The notes under the pieces were generated by a model. The model was not told where the DNA came from and did not search any database. It worked only from the letters and a program-made list of their open reading frames with translations. The position numbers and the translations under genes were made by a program. DNA of 64,000 nt from Candidatus Angelobacter sp. Gp1-AA117 (lineage in GTDB: Bacteria > Acidobacteriota > Terriglobia > Terriglobales > Acidobacteriaceae), in the NCBI GenBank assembly GCA_003223515.1, contig QHVI01000039.1, forward strand, positions 1 through 64,000, written 5' to 3'. Below, piece by piece: positions 10,949 to 20,467 of the stretch (the stretch's first letter is position 1; each line of letters begins with the position of its first letter).

Positions 10949-11502
10949 TGCTTGTACCAGGTCATCTTTAGAATCAGAACGCCAAACATCAAGAGTGAGC
11001 CTATAAGAGCATTGTACTCGCGATGCCGCATGTAAAGCTCTCCCGAGAATACCGGAGAACCAGCATCAGTACCGGCCTTCCACGGAGTGCGGCGGGGCAG
11101 GAGCCGGGGCACGTGCTCTGCATAACCGGCGTATTCAGGAAATGCCGAGCGCAAATAGGTTTCTTCTGCTCGGATGACGGGCAGGTAGATGGCCAGGAAC
11201 ATGATCATGGTGGCCACAGCGATCCACAGGTTGCGCGATGCAATGATGAAACCTACGGCAATCAGGATGGAGCCGAGATACAGCGGGTTGCGCGTGTATG
11301 CATAAGGGCCGGTAGTGGCGAGCTGGGCGTTTTTGCGGATGTGTCCAGAGGCGGCAGCGCGCATGAGCAGCCCCAGCGCAACAAAGACAAACCCGATTTC
11401 GATCACCAGCCACCCAGGATGAGCGAACCACAGGTAAGCCGCTGCAAAGAGAAATCCCAGGGGCACACGGAAGCGGGTGGCAATGCGGGACCAACTGGGC
11501 AT
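10945..11502 (-). CDS. Isoprenylcysteine methyltransferase-like membrane protein
   Basis: 185-residue integral membrane protein with several hydrophobic helices. It carries the ICMT/phospholipid-methyltransferase signature TTGPYAYTRNPLYLGSILIAVGF, with RAEETYLRSAFPEYAGYAEHV further on. Such proteins transfer methyl groups from S-adenosylmethionine to lipid or prenyl-linked substrates. The bacterial substrate is unknown. Its start shares a base with the heptosyltransferase stop (TGATG) and its stop overlaps the DUF3108 start, so it is translationally coupled on both sides inside the lipopolysaccharide operon. Methylation of an envelope lipid is a reasonable inference but is not shown. Confidence 0.8.
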   Translation of the reverse strand: MPSWSRIATRFRVPLGFLFAAAYLWFAHPGWLVIEIGFVFVALGLLMRAAASGHIRKNAQLATTGPYAYTRNPLYLGSILIAVGFIIASRNLWIAVATMIMFLAIYLPVIRAEETYLRSAFPEYAGYAEHVPRLLPRRTPWKAGTDAGSPVFSGELYMRHREYNALIGSLLMFGVLILKMTWYKH

Positions 11503-12569
11503 CAGCTTCCTCCCAGCAGCCAGCGGGCGGCGGCGATGGTTTCTTCTACTGTGATCTTGAGCAGGCCTTCTTCCGGGGCGCGATGATGAGAAAACGTCGT
11601 CTGGCTGTCAGGATGGCGGAGCGGCACTGCCCTGGTTCCAAACGGACCGGTGCGCGCAGGATCAGTGGGGCCAAAGATTGCGACCACAGGAATGTCGAGC
11701 GCGGCGGCCAGATGCAGGGGGCCGGTATCGCCGCCAATGAAGAGGCGCGCACGGCGGGTGAGCGCAATCAGCTGGCCCACGGTGCCGCGGATTGCAAAAG
11801 CGTTTCCGCCGCTGGCCTGAATGAGTCGCTGGGCCAGCTCTTCTTCTCCAGGGCCGCTGTTCACCAGGGTTTTCAGGCCGTGAACGGCGAGGGCTCTGGC
11901 TACTTCTCCGTAGCGCTCTACCGGCCATTGCTTTGCGCCCCATCCTGCGCCCGGATTCATGATGGCAAAACCGGCAATGCCCAGATGCCTGATCTCAGCT
12001 TCAGCCCAGGCCTCGGCGGCAGCATCGTAAGGAAGCTGCGGCGCAACCAGCGAGAGTTCCGGCACGCCGAGGTGCTTCTTCAACGTCTGTTCCGCCAGTC
12101 CCTTGTTTTGCTCGATCACATGCTCACCCAGGCGCGAGAACCTGGAAGAATAAAAAAAACGCGCTGCTGCTTCGCGGGGATCGATGAAGCCCGCCTTAAC
12201 TTTCGCGCCGCTGAAGGAAGCAGGCAAGGCTGACTTTACCGCTCCCTGAAAATCAATGGCCAGATCGTAATGCATAGCGCGCACAGCCTGCACGGACCCG
12301 AGCGCCTCCGCCACGGTCGCGCGCTGGTAGAAGCTGCTGCGCCATCCTCTGGTGTTCACGGTGTGAAGAAGGTTCACGACCGGACGCTGTTGGCAAACTG
12401 TATTCGGTTCGCAGGTCTGATCGCGGGCGGCCAGAAGCTCCGACCATTTTTCTTCGATGACCCAGCCGATCGTGGCATCAGGCAGGGCAGCGCGGATGGC
12501 GGTGACTGCCGGCAGAGCATGAAGAATGTCCCCCATGGCGCCCAGGCGCACGATCAGGATTTTTGCCAT
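11502..12569 (-). CDS. Glycosyltransferase family 9 heptosyltransferase
   Basis: 355-residue cytoplasmic glycosyltransferase with GT-B fold that adds ADP-activated heptose to the lipopolysaccharide inner core. It begins [21 protein letters not shown], the family-9 start. The C-terminal nucleotide-sugar site is visible as [33 protein letters not shown]. The N-terminal DILHALPA and WVIEEKW resemble heptosyltransferase I (WaaC) more than WaaF, but one gene alone does not settle it. It overlaps rfaE2 by 16 bp, which fits a common role, since RfaE1 and RfaE2 make its donor. Confidence 0.85.
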   Translation of the reverse strand: MAKILIVRLGAMGDILHALPAVTAIRAALPDATIGWVIEEKWSELLAARDQTCEPNTVCQQRPVVNLLHTVNTRGWRSSFYQRATVAEALGSVQAVRAMHYDLAIDFQGAVKSALPASFSGAKVKAGFIDPREAAARFFYSSRFSRLGEHVIEQNKGLAEQTLKKHLGVPELSLVAPQLPYDAAAEAWAEAEIRHLGIAGFAIMNPGAGWGAKQWPVERYGEVARALAVHGLKTLVNSGPGEEELAQRLIQASGGNAFAIRGTVGQLIALTRRARLFIGGDTGPLHLAAALDIPVVAIFGPTDPARTGPFGTRAVPLRHPDSQTTFSHHRAPEEGLLKITVEETIAAARWLLGGS

Positions 12570-13048
12570 TCTCCCTGTCTCAGCAATTCTGTAGTGGAAT
12601 GATTCTTGGGATCGCCAACGATCTCCACGCGCCCGCCATAAGCAAGCACCTCGTCGCGCTCAGGGACACTCTCAGCCGTGTAATCGGTGCCTTTCGCGTG
12701 AACGTCAGGGCGGAGCAGGCGAATGAGTTCGCGCACGTCGAGCGAATCGAAGATGGTCACGGCATCCACATCCTGGAAAGCGGCCAGGATTTCGGCGCGC
12801 TCATTGGCGGGGATGCGCGGACGTCCTTCACCCTTGAGAGAGCGGGCGCTGGCATCAGAATTCACGCCCACCACCAGCTTCCCGCCAAGTTGCTTCGCGC
12901 CGCGCAGATAGCGGACGTGTCCTACATGCAGCAGATCAAAACATCCATTGGTAAAGATGATCTTTTCTCCGGCAGCGCGCCACTGTTTTACCTGCTGCGC
13001 CAGTTCATTCTGATTGAGTATCTTGGAAATAGCGGGATTCACTTTCAC
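12554..13048 (-). CDS. rfaE2: D-glycero-beta-D-manno-heptose 1-phosphate adenylyltransferase
   Basis: 164-residue nucleotidyltransferase that makes ADP-heptose from heptose 1-phosphate. Signatures are [17 protein letters not shown] (the GxFDLLHxGH nucleotide site), [20 protein letters not shown] and [12 protein letters not shown]. In Escherichia coli this activity is the C-terminal half of HldE. Here it is a separate gene, with the kinase half encoded just upstream after a 74-bp gap. It overlaps the following heptosyltransferase gene. Confidence 0.92.
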   Translation of the reverse strand: MKVNPAISKILNQNELAQQVKQWRAAGEKIIFTNGCFDLLHVGHVRYLRGAKQLGGKLVVGVNSDASARSLKGEGRPRIPANERAEILAAFQDVDAVTIFDSLDVRELIRLLRPDVHAKGTDYTAESVPERDEVLAYGGRVEIVGDPKNHSTTELLRQGEWQKS

Positions 13049-13122
13049 CTTTACCGTAAACGTTTCGGTAATCGAGACTACTGCAACGGGGACAAAGTTC
13101 TCGCCATCGCCTGCGTAACGAC

Positions 13123-14136
13123 TCAGCTCTCCATCACCGCCCGCAGCAGTTCATCGCGGGTCACGGTGGCGGTGCCGCGCTTCATCACTACGATGCCTCC
13201 AGCGTAGTTGGCAAGACGCGCCGCAGATTCCGCATCTGCTCCGGCAGCGAGAGCGGCCGTGTAAGTGGCGATTACGGTGTCACCGGCGCCGGTTACGTCC
13301 GCCACTTCATCAGGGCCGTAGATTGGGATAAAGACCGGCTTTTTCGACTTGGGAAAGACAACCATGCCGTCTTTGCCGCGCGTAACCAGCAGAGACTGTA
13401 ATTTCATCCGCTGAAGTATGGCGTTGCCGGCTTTCACCAGCGTGTCATCGTCATTGCCGATGCGGATGCGCAGCGCCTCTTCCAGTTCCGGCTCGTTCGG
13501 TGTAGCAGCGGTTACGCCTGCATAATCCAAGGTGCGATAGCGCGAATCCACGGTGACAGGAATACCGTTGAGCGCCGCCTTGGAGCGCACGTTGCTGTAA
13601 ATCTGCGGGGTGGCCGCACCATAGCCATAATCTGAAATCAGCAAAGCATCCGAAGCGTGAATGTAACCCCGCGTTTCATAGATCAACTCGTGGATTGAGG
13701 CGCGGTCGAGAGCTTCTTCTGGCTCGCGATCCACGCGAATCACCTGCTGGCGCGCGGAGTGGGTGGTGCCTGCGAGTACCCGCGTCTTGGTGATGGTGTT
13801 GCGGCCCTTGATCCGGCGAATTCCGCTCACCGAGATGCGCTTCCTGCGGAACGCCTGCAAGAGCAGTCGTCCGGGCTCATCATCACCGATTACGCCTACC
13901 GGCAGCACGTTTACGCCCAGGTCGGCAAGGTTATAGATGGCATTGCCCGCACCGCCGGGCACTACCGTGCGGTCCCGGTGACGCAGAATCAATACCGGCG
14001 CTTCGCGCGAGACGCGCGAAATTTCGCCGTAGATGAATTCGTCGGCAATCAGGTCGCCAAGCACAGTGATGCTGAGCTTGGGGAACTCATCGATAATCTT
14101 GACCAGCCGGTCAGACGCTTTTGGAGCCCTTTGCAT
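13123..14136 (-). CDS. rfaE1: D-glycero-beta-D-manno-heptose-7-phosphate kinase
   Basis: 337-residue PfkB/ribokinase-family sugar kinase that converts heptose 7-phosphate to the 1,7-bisphosphate for lipopolysaccharide core synthesis. Motifs: [17 protein letters not shown] near the N-terminus, [20 protein letters not shown] in the middle and the catalytic [20 protein letters not shown] near the C-terminus. It corresponds to the N-terminal half of fused HldE. Its neighbours rfaE2, heptosyltransferase, lpxK and waaA support the pathway. Confidence 0.92.
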   Translation of the reverse strand: MQRAPKASDRLVKIIDEFPKLSITVLGDLIADEFIYGEISRVSREAPVLILRHRDRTVVPGGAGNAIYNLADLGVNVLPVGVIGDDEPGRLLLQAFRRKRISVSGIRRIKGRNTITKTRVLAGTTHSARQQVIRVDREPEEALDRASIHELIYETRGYIHASDALLISDYGYGAATPQIYSNVRSKAALNGIPVTVDSRYRTLDYAGVTAATPNEPELEEALRIRIGNDDDTLVKAGNAILQRMKLQSLLVTRGKDGMVVFPKSKKPVFIPIYGPDEVADVTGAGDTVIATYTAALAAGADAESAARLANYAGGIVVMKRGTATVTRDELLRAVMES

Positions 14137-14233
14137 AGGCTATGGCAAATTGTCTCACGAGAGGGCTCATCACCCTTTCCTTTCTACTATAGAACAATCG
14201 GAATCCACGCTGTAGAAACAAGCAGAGCTTTCT

Positions 14234-15172
14234 CTAAAATCGGCACTGGCAGCGCCCTTCCAGCGTGCTCAGCAGGGTATTGACGGCATCATCAGGGTTT
14301 TCCAGCTCCAGTTCCAGCGCGACGATCTTGGTTTCCGGAAGGCGCAGGTTGCCGAGATTGATTGCGTCTTTTTCGGTAGTGGCAAATCCTTCTGCCCTGG
14401 TTTTTTCCTGAAGCTGCAACAAACGATCTATATCACGCTGGGAATAGCGGTGATGATCGGGAAAAACAGCAGTCTCCACCAGCTCTGCTCCGGCTTGCCT
14501 CAAGGAATCAAAGAACTGCTGCGGACGGGCAATGCCGCAGAAAGCTACCAGCCGCTGCGGCAGCTTTGTTTCTGCATTGAGTTTGCGCCGCACTCGCCAC
14601 ACTGTTTTTGCCGGATGAGGCGACTTGACCTCCGGGGCGAGCACCAGGGCGTCGGCGCGCTCCAGTGCGGAGAGCGGCTCACGCAGCCTGCCCACCGGCA
14701 GCAGCGTGTCTTGCAGATCAGCAGCAGGCAGCATGACGATGTCGAAGTCGCGATGCAAACGCCGGTGCTGAAAGCCATCATCCAGCAAATGGAGTTTCGT
14801 ATCAGGAAATTGTTTTTCGGCAAACAAGCCTGCCTGGTAGCGGTCGGCGCCGACGATCACCGGAACCTGCAGCTTGCGGGCCATCAGCAGAGGCTCGTCG
14901 CCAAATTGCTCCGGAGTGCCGCCTGGATCGACCGCGGCGATTTCTGAAGAATTTCTCTTGTAACCACGCGAGATCACATCAAAGGTAATGCCACGCTGCT
15001 TGAGCAGCTTGCCCAGGGCAATGGTGAAGGGAGTCTTGCCGCTGCCTCCTACGGAGATGTTGCCGATGCTTACCACAGGACGCGTGAGCCTGTGAACATT
15101 GAAGATCTGCCGGTCATAGAGTTCATTCCGTAACGCGACAATGCTGCCGAAGATGGAAGAGAGCGGATTCAC
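14234..15172 (-). CDS. lpxK: Tetraacyldisaccharide 4'-kinase
   Basis: 312-residue inner-membrane-associated kinase that phosphorylates the 4' position of the lipid A disaccharide. The P-loop ISVGGSGKTPFTIALG lies near residue 40, followed by VISRGYKR, FGDEPLLMARK and LLDDGFQHRRLHRDFDIVM, all diagnostic of LpxK. The C-terminal AFCGIARPQQFFDSL segment is present. It overlaps waaA by 4 bp, an arrangement that couples the two consecutive lipid A/Kdo steps. Confidence 0.95.
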   Translation of the reverse strand: MNPLSSIFGSIVALRNELYDRQIFNVHRLTRPVVSIGNISVGGSGKTPFTIALGKLLKQRGITFDVISRGYKRNSSEIAAVDPGGTPEQFGDEPLLMARKLQVPVIVGADRYQAGLFAEKQFPDTKLHLLDDGFQHRRLHRDFDIVMLPAADLQDTLLPVGRLREPLSALERADALVLAPEVKSPHPAKTVWRVRRKLNAETKLPQRLVAFCGIARPQQFFDSLRQAGAELVETAVFPDHHRYSQRDIDRLLQLQEKTRAEGFATTEKDAINLGNLRLPETKIVALELELENPDDAVNTLLSTLEGRCQCRF

Positions 15173-16437
15173 TGTGCCCGTTCTCCGGCCAACAAATCCT
15201 GCAGCGCCTTCATGGTCTTGGGGGTTGCGCCGGTATTTTGCAGGAACAGTTGTTTGGCGCGATTGCCCAGCAGCGTGCGTGCTTCGCGGTCCTGCAACAG
15301 GCGCAGCAGTTCCTGCGAGAGTTGTTGTTCGGTGACTACCTTCAGCCCTCCGCCTTGCTCGAAAATGCGCACGATCTCGCGAAAGTTAAATGTATACGGG
15401 CCGGTGAGGACTGCAACTCCGTACTGCGCCGGTTCGAGAATGTTGTGGCCGCCAACAGGAACCAGGCTTCCGCCAACAAAGGCGAGATCAGCCAGAGCAT
15501 AGATCGAAGCCAGTTCGCCCACGCTATCCAGAAGGAAGACGCCGCCGGAAATGGGGCAGGAGGCCGCCCAGGAGCTGCGGCGCACCAGCCCGATCTCCGT
15601 AGTCGAGATAAGATTCGCAACTTTATCGAAGCGCTCGGGATGGCGCGGCGCCAGCACCATGACCGCCGAAGGATGCTGCCGCAGGACATCCCTGAAACCC
15701 TGCAGCAGGATCTCTTCTTCACCCTCGGTGGTGCTGCCGCAGACGATGACACGAGAATCTTTGGCCAGTGCCTGGCGCAAATCATCGACGATTGCACTAT
15801 CCGTTGCGGGGCGTATATCAAACTTCAGATTGCCGCTTACCTGAATGCGTTCGCGCGGAGCGCCTATGGCTAGCAGCCTGATGCCATCCTCTTTCGTCTG
15901 CACCAGAAATAGATCGATATTTTGCAGCACACGCTGGAAGAACCAGCGAAATCTGCGATAGCGCGGAAAGGAGCGGTCAGAGATGCGGGCATTCACGACC
16001 GCAATCCTTACACCGCGTTTCCTGGCCAGATGCAGCAGGTTCGGCCAGAACTCGGTCTCGGCCAGCACCAGCAGGCGCGGCTGCAATGCGTTGAGAAATG
16101 GGCGCACCGCAAAGCCCATATCAATGGGCAGAAAAAAACTTTTGTCTGCTCCGAAGCGGTTGCGGGCCTGCTCCTGTCCAGTCTGGGTGGTCGTTGAAAC
16201 ACACACCGGATACTGCCGAAGCTCGCGTACCAGATTGCCGATGGCCAGCACCTCGCCTACGGAGACCGCGTGAATCCAGATTCCGCCTTTCGTTGCCTGA
16301 CTGAGGCGTTTGGGCACGAATCCCAGCCGCTCGCGCAGGCCGGCGCGATATTTCCCCTGGCGCAAAATCTGCAAGATCCACCACGGAGACGAAAGCAGCA
16401 GGAGGCATACCAGCAGCAGGCTGTAAACGATATACAT
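15169..16437 (-). CDS. waaA: 3-deoxy-D-manno-octulosonic acid transferase
   Basis: 422-residue GT-B glycosyltransferase that transfers Kdo from CMP-Kdo to lipid IVA. An N-terminal membrane anchor (YSLLLVCLLLLSSPWW) precedes the core. Visible motifs are IWIHAVSVGEVLA, PVCVSTTTQTGQEQARNRF, VLAETEFWPNLLHLARKRG, VVNARISDRSFPRYRRFRW and LVPVGGHNILEPAQYGVAV. These are characteristic of KdtA/WaaA. It is the first gene of the minus-strand lipopolysaccharide operon. Whether it adds one or two Kdo residues cannot be read from sequence. Confidence 0.95.
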   Translation of the reverse strand: MYIVYSLLLVCLLLLSSPWWILQILRQGKYRAGLRERLGFVPKRLSQATKGGIWIHAVSVGEVLAIGNLVRELRQYPVCVSTTTQTGQEQARNRFGADKSFFLPIDMGFAVRPFLNALQPRLLVLAETEFWPNLLHLARKRGVRIAVVNARISDRSFPRYRRFRWFFQRVLQNIDLFLVQTKEDGIRLLAIGAPRERIQVSGNLKFDIRPATDSAIVDDLRQALAKDSRVIVCGSTTEGEEEILLQGFRDVLRQHPSAVMVLAPRHPERFDKVANLISTTEIGLVRRSSWAASCPISGGVFLLDSVGELASIYALADLAFVGGSLVPVGGHNILEPAQYGVAVLTGPYTFNFREIVRIFEQGGGLKVVTEQQLSQELLRLLQDREARTLLGNRAKQLFLQNTGATPKTMKALQDLLAGERAQ

Positions 16438-16506
16438 GAAGGAATGTACATTTTATGCGCCCCACATGGAGTTGTGAAAACCCTGTTCCGGCGGGATAAT
16501 CGACGG

Positions 16507-17166
16507 GTGAAGTTTTCTCGCCGCCTCACTGCGTTCCTGCTGATCGCCATCCTGGTTGTCTGGGCTGACAATAAGCCGGTTCCCATGCCTGCGGCCACGC
16601 ATGCCAAGACCTATCCTGCGCATGAAGCCCATGATGATGAGAAGGTCAGCATCGCCGTCGATCCCTTTGATATGCCCGACAAGGCCAAAGTCTTCAAGGT
16701 CAACTACCAGCAGAAAGGGCTGCTGCCGGTGCGGGTGATCATCTCCAATGATGCCGACGGCTACCTGATGCTCAACGATCTGAAAATAGAGTTCATCACC
16801 GTGCAGCGCGATAAGCTGGAGCCGCTTACCAGTGACGATATCTACCGCAAGCTTATGAAGGCCGATTCGCGGCCCGACCAGCGCGGCGGAGTCAAGCTGC
16901 CCCTGCCGCTTCCCAAGCGCGACAAATCTCCGGTAAGCAAAGAAACCAGGGAGTCGATCACTGAAACCCAGGACGCACAGCTTCTGCTCACCCCGGTAGA
17001 CGGACATAGCTTGCGCAGCGGATTTCTTTTCTTTGACGTGACCGGGCTTTCGACGCCGGAGGCGGGCGCGCACATCCTTTTCACCGGCCTGAAGGTTGGG
17101 GGAAAAGAACTCTTCTACTTCGATATTCCGCTGGAAAAATACCTGAGCTATCAGCCGGGCAAATAA
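16507..17166 (+). CDS. Secreted protein of unknown function
   Basis: About 219 residues. GTG 16507 gives a clean N-terminal signal sequence (VKFSRRLTAFLLIAILVVWA). In-frame starts further upstream would intrude on the divergent waaA start and are less likely. The mature part contains PVRVIISNDADGYLMLNDLKIEFI and LFFDVTGLSTPEAGAHILFTGLKVGGKEL, which suggests a beta-sandwich domain. The middle is rich in Lys, Pro and Asp. I do not recognise a named family. It lies 24 bp before gatB on the same strand. Confidence 0.6.
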   Translation: MKFSRRLTAFLLIAILVVWADNKPVPMPAATHAKTYPAHEAHDDEKVSIAVDPFDMPDKAKVFKVNYQQKGLLPVRVIISNDADGYLMLNDLKIEFITVQRDKLEPLTSDDIYRKLMKADSRPDQRGGVKLPLPLPKRDKSPVSKETRESITETQDAQLLLTPVDGHSLRSGFLFFDVTGLSTPEAGAHILFTGLKVGGKELFYFDIPLEKYLSYQPGK

Positions 17167-17190
17167 CAGCGGTTTCACTATAATTTCTGC

Positions 17191-18669
17191 ATGGCAACGC
17201 TCACGCAGCTTCCGCCGGGAATTCGCGAAAAATACGAGCCTGTGATCGGGCTGGAAGTCCACGTCCAGCTTCTTGCGGCGACCAAGATTTTCTGCGGATG
17301 CTCCACCCGGTTCGGCGCGCCGCCCAATACCAACGTCTGTCCGGTATGTCTGGGATTGCCGGGCGCGCTGCCGGTCTTGAACAAGAAGGCCGTTGAGTTT
17401 GCGACCCTGGCAGCCATGGCACTGAACTGCCAGATTCGCGAGACATCGATCTTTGCGCGCAAGAACTATTTTTACCCGGACCTGCCCAAGGGATACCAGA
17501 TTTCCCAGTACGACAAGCCGCTGGCTGAGCATGGATACATCGAGATACCTTCAGGCAGCGGAACCAGGCGCATCGGCATTACGCGGCTGCACCTCGAAGA
17601 AGATGCGGGTAAGAGCATGCATGAAGGTTTTCCTGATTCCAGAAGCAGCTACATTGACCTGAACCGCACCGGAGTGCCGCTGAGCGAGATCGTGAGCGAG
17701 CCGGACATGCGCTCACCCGATGAAGCTTACGAATATCTCACGCGGTTGAAAGAGATCATCCTTTATACGGGTGTGAGCGACTGCAACATGGAAGAAGGCT
17801 CGTTGCGCTGCGACGCCAACGTGAGCGTGCGTTCTCGTGGGCAGGAGAAATTCGGCACCAAGACGGAAATCAAGAATGTGAATTCCTTCCGCTTCATCCG
17901 CGAGGCGCTGGAATACGAAATCGAGCGGCACATCGAGGTGCTGGAGGGCGGAGGACGCATCCAGCAGGAGACCCGGCTTTACAACTCCCATGAAGGCCGT
18001 ACCTATGGCATGCGCTCCAAAGAGCAGGCGCACGATTACCGCTATTTCCCCGAACCGGACCTGCTGCCATTAGTGGTGGATGCAAAGTGGCAGGAAGAGA
18101 TTCGCGGCATGCTGCCGGAATTGCCCGAGGCCCGGCGCAAGCGCATGGTAAGTGAGTATGGAATTACGGAGTATGACGCCCAGGTGCTCACCGTAAACAA
18201 GACCCTGGCTGATCAGTTTGAAGAAGCAGCCAGGGCGGCCAAGAGTCCCAAGCGGGTCGCCAACCTGGTGCAGGGCGAACTCATGGGACGTCTGAAAGCC
18301 AAGGGGCTGGAGATTGAGAAGTCGCCCATCTCGATGAAGGGTGTGGCCATGTCCGCCGACCTGCTGGAATCGAATACCATCTCCAGCAAGATTCTGAAAG
18401 ACCTCTACGACAAGGCTTTTGAAAACGGCGAGGATTTCTCCGCAGTCTATGAGCGAGAAAAACCGCAACAGATTACCGACAGCGCTGCCCTCGAAAAGAT
18501 CATCGATGAAATCATTGCCGCCAATCCCAGGCAGGTAGAGCAGTATCGCGGCGGCAAGACAACCGTGATCGGCTTCTTCGTGGGACAGGTGATGAAGGCC
18601 TCAAAGGGACAGGCCAGTCCGGGGCTGGTGAATGAACTGCTGAAGAAGAAGCTGGACAGTGCTACGTAA
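17191..18669 (+). CDS. gatB: Aspartyl/glutamyl-tRNA(Asn/Gln) amidotransferase subunit B
   Basis: 492-residue kinase/tRNA-binding subunit of the GatCAB amidotransferase, which converts Glu-tRNA-Gln (and Asp-tRNA-Asn where needed) to the correct amidated form. The N-terminus carries EPVIGLEVHVQL, and CVNPVC-like cysteines lie in NVCPVCLGLPGALPVLN. Further family segments are FYPDLPKGYQISQYDKPL, RLHLEEDAGKSMH and NVSVRSRGQEKFGTKTEIKN. The C-terminal YqeY-like tail (QVMKASKGQASPGLVNELL) is intact. GatA and GatC are not in the window. Confidence 0.97.
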   Translation: MATLTQLPPGIREKYEPVIGLEVHVQLLAATKIFCGCSTRFGAPPNTNVCPVCLGLPGALPVLNKKAVEFATLAAMALNCQIRETSIFARKNYFYPDLPKGYQISQYDKPLAEHGYIEIPSGSGTRRIGITRLHLEEDAGKSMHEGFPDSRSSYIDLNRTGVPLSEIVSEPDMRSPDEAYEYLTRLKEIILYTGVSDCNMEEGSLRCDANVSVRSRGQEKFGTKTEIKNVNSFRFIREALEYEIERHIEVLEGGGRIQQETRLYNSHEGRTYGMRSKEQAHDYRYFPEPDLLPLVVDAKWQEEIRGMLPELPEARRKRMVSEYGITEYDAQVLTVNKTLADQFEEAARAAKSPKRVANLVQGELMGRLKAKGLEIEKSPISMKGVAMSADLLESNTISSKILKDLYDKAFENGEDFSAVYEREKPQQITDSAALEKIIDEIIAANPRQVEQYRGGKTTVIGFFVGQVMKASKGQASPGLVNELLKKKLDSAT

Positions 18670-19028
18670 CCGAAAATTTACCGCCTGATGACGCAGATGG
18701 CACTGATTAACGCTGATAGGCCCTGATAGAGCGATGGGGGCCTTTGCGCCTTCGCACCGCAAGGTGCTTTGAAATCGTGCTTTCTCGCGCAAATTTTATT
18801 CGATCATCTGCGACAAAGGACGCAGAGGAAACCACAGAAAGTTTTGTGGGTCAAGCCGCGAAGAATTCTGCTTGGGCAGCTAAATGCTAATCCCATTTCT
18901 GATTCGCGAGATTCGCGCAGTTCTCGTCATTCGCGGCTTACTTGCCTTCCTCTGCGCTCTCTGCGTTCTCTGCGGTTAAAGCCGTTTGGTTGTGGCTCGC
19001 CACGCTGTGTCCTTTGCGGTTATAAGTT
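18670..19028. repeat. Repeat-filled intergenic region (period-9 families)
   Basis: No gene is seen in about 360 bases between convergent genes. At about 18681-18730 a 9-nt period is visible (gcagatgac, gcagatggc, actgattaa, cgctgatag). From about 18803 to 18835 and again at 18948-18980 a second family appears, the latter as ctctgcgct, ctctgcgtt, ctctgcgg. Short tracts of gattcgcg type lie between them. No terminator hairpin with a T run was found. Confidence 0.6.
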
Positions 19029-19532
19029 TCACGCGGAGCGCGCTTTCGGCAGCGGCAGTTCCACGATTGGCAACGGCAAAATGCCTTTATTTGCGGCCAC
19101 GCGCAGTATCTGCTCGCCTTTGGCGTTCTTGTCGATCTGGATGCGGGATGGTTCTACCATTCCCAATTTGCCGCTATCGACCCGGACGCCTCTGAGCCGC
19201 GAAACGGTGGGCAGGGATTTGTCCATACCAACTTTGAAGCGAATCAATTTGGAAAGCTCCACCTTCATCCCCTGAAGCTCGCCTTTGAAACGCTGCTTAT
19301 TCTCGACGACCACGGTATCGTCTTTCTTCGTGACCTTCACCACGTTGTCAAGGGCTTTGCGGCTGGTTTCATCGGGCGGTTCGAGGCTGGTGCCATTCAG
19401 GGCTTCGCGCAGCGTGGCTCCGTCGACTTCCACGTCAGGGCCCAGTTTATGGAAGAGGTTGAGCAAAGCAAGAGGGTCTTCTTGCGTGCCTGCAGCTTCA
19501 TGGACGAGAGATTTCAATTCTTCGACTGTCAT
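19029..19532 (-). CDS. Hypothetical protein
   Basis: 167 residues without signal peptide or membrane segment. An N-terminal helical part (VEELKSLVHEAAG...LALLNLFHKLGPDVEVD) precedes a basic beta-rich part with VRVDSGKLGMVEPSRIQIDKN. I do not recognise the family. It is followed on the same strand, 15 bp upstream in transcription order, by the Kdo hydroxylase-like gene, and the two are probably cotranscribed. The composition matches neighbouring core genes. Confidence 0.6.
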   Translation of the reverse strand: MTVEELKSLVHEAAGTQEDPLALLNLFHKLGPDVEVDGATLREALNGTSLEPPDETSRKALDNVVKVTKKDDTVVVENKQRFKGELQGMKVELSKLIRFKVGMDKSLPTVSRLRGVRVDSGKLGMVEPSRIQIDKNAKGEQILRVAANKGILPLPIVELPLPKARSA

Positions 19533-19547
19533 TCTTCAACCTGGTTT

Positions 19548-20447
19548 TTAATTCACCATGGGCATGCCGGTCACGGTCTCCAGCACGCGAATTGGAGCCA
19601 CCTCGGGTGTGACGAATGCCTCCGGAGGAATGATGAATGTCTGTTCCATGGCATAACGTCCGGAGAGCACGGCATGCGGCACGCCATCCGTGTAAACCAT
19701 CCAGGTACAGCCCGGAGGAAAGACCATCTCCTGCTTGGGCGAATTCTGCTGGAAATCACTGTTCTCTTTCAGCCAGTCATGGAGATAGAGCATGTATTCG
19801 TCATAGCGGGAGCGGTCAGCCACCGGCAGGCCCATACTGCTGGCCAGATGGGCAAGGCTGCGGGTGACAGCGCCGCGCAGGGGCGGAGAGATGGTTTGTG
19901 CCTTCGTCAAGCGGGGCAGCAGGACATCAAAGGGTTCGCCGATGTTCCACACCCGTCCGGCCTCAGGGTTGATATTCACAAAAAAGCGCAGGATGCGTCC
20001 GCCGCGCGTGGGACGCGTGGGAAAAGCATCCACATGCAGAAGGTCGTTGCGCTTGTGCAGCGGCAAATCGCGGCCTTCTTCTTCCAGCGGGCGGAAGCTG
20101 GCGAAATCGAGCTTCAACTTGCCTGCATAAGGGGCCAGCAGCCGGGAGACAAAACGCGTCACTTCGAGCGAGAAATGCTGCATCACGCGCTGCAGCCGCT
20201 CGCGATCCGGCGAGTCCGAGGAGACGCCTTTCAGAATGTCTTTGGTCGGGCGGTACGAGATGTTCTTATGAAAACGCGAGCCTGTCTGCTTTTGTGAGAG
20301 CAGGAAGTCGCGGTCATCCTGCGGAAAATCAAAGGGGATTCCACGGAAGAACAGTACCTTGCCGCGCTCCAGTTGATCACAATACCAGCGGGTGCGCTGC
20401 GGCTCGATGTGTGCGATCTCCACTAATGCTGGTGCAGTGCTTGCCAT
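19548..20447 (-). CDS. Kdo hydroxylase-like Fe(II)/2-oxoglutarate oxygenase
   Basis: 299-residue protein resembling 3-deoxy-D-manno-oct-2-ulosonic acid hydroxylases (KdoO), which convert the Kdo of Kdo2-lipid A to the 3-hydroxylated sugar. Supporting segments are RGIPFDFPQDDRDFLL, the metal ligands HVDAFPTR (His138, Asp140), FFVNINPEAGRVWNIGEPF and TDGVPHAVLSGRYAMEQTF (His258). The HxD...H triad is as expected for an Fe(II)/2-oxoglutarate dioxygenase. The substrate is inferred from family resemblance and from waaA, lpxK and lpxC in the same window. Confidence 0.8.
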   Translation of the reverse strand: MASTAPALVEIAHIEPQRTRWYCDQLERGKVLFFRGIPFDFPQDDRDFLLSQKQTGSRFHKNISYRPTKDILKGVSSDSPDRERLQRVMQHFSLEVTRFVSRLLAPYAGKLKLDFASFRPLEEEGRDLPLHKRNDLLHVDAFPTRPTRGGRILRFFVNINPEAGRVWNIGEPFDVLLPRLTKAQTISPPLRGAVTRSLAHLASSMGLPVADRSRYDEYMLYLHDWLKENSDFQQNSPKQEMVFPPGCTWMVYTDGVPHAVLSGRYAMEQTFIIPPEAFVTPEVAPIRVLETVTGMPMVN

Positions 20448-20467
20448 GCTCTTATCATACCTCCGGC

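Noticed and set aside
16453-17532. 359-codon minus-strand frame opposite the secreted protein and gatB
   Set aside because: It crosses two plus-strand genes, one of them certain, and its translation is low-complexity and resembles no family.
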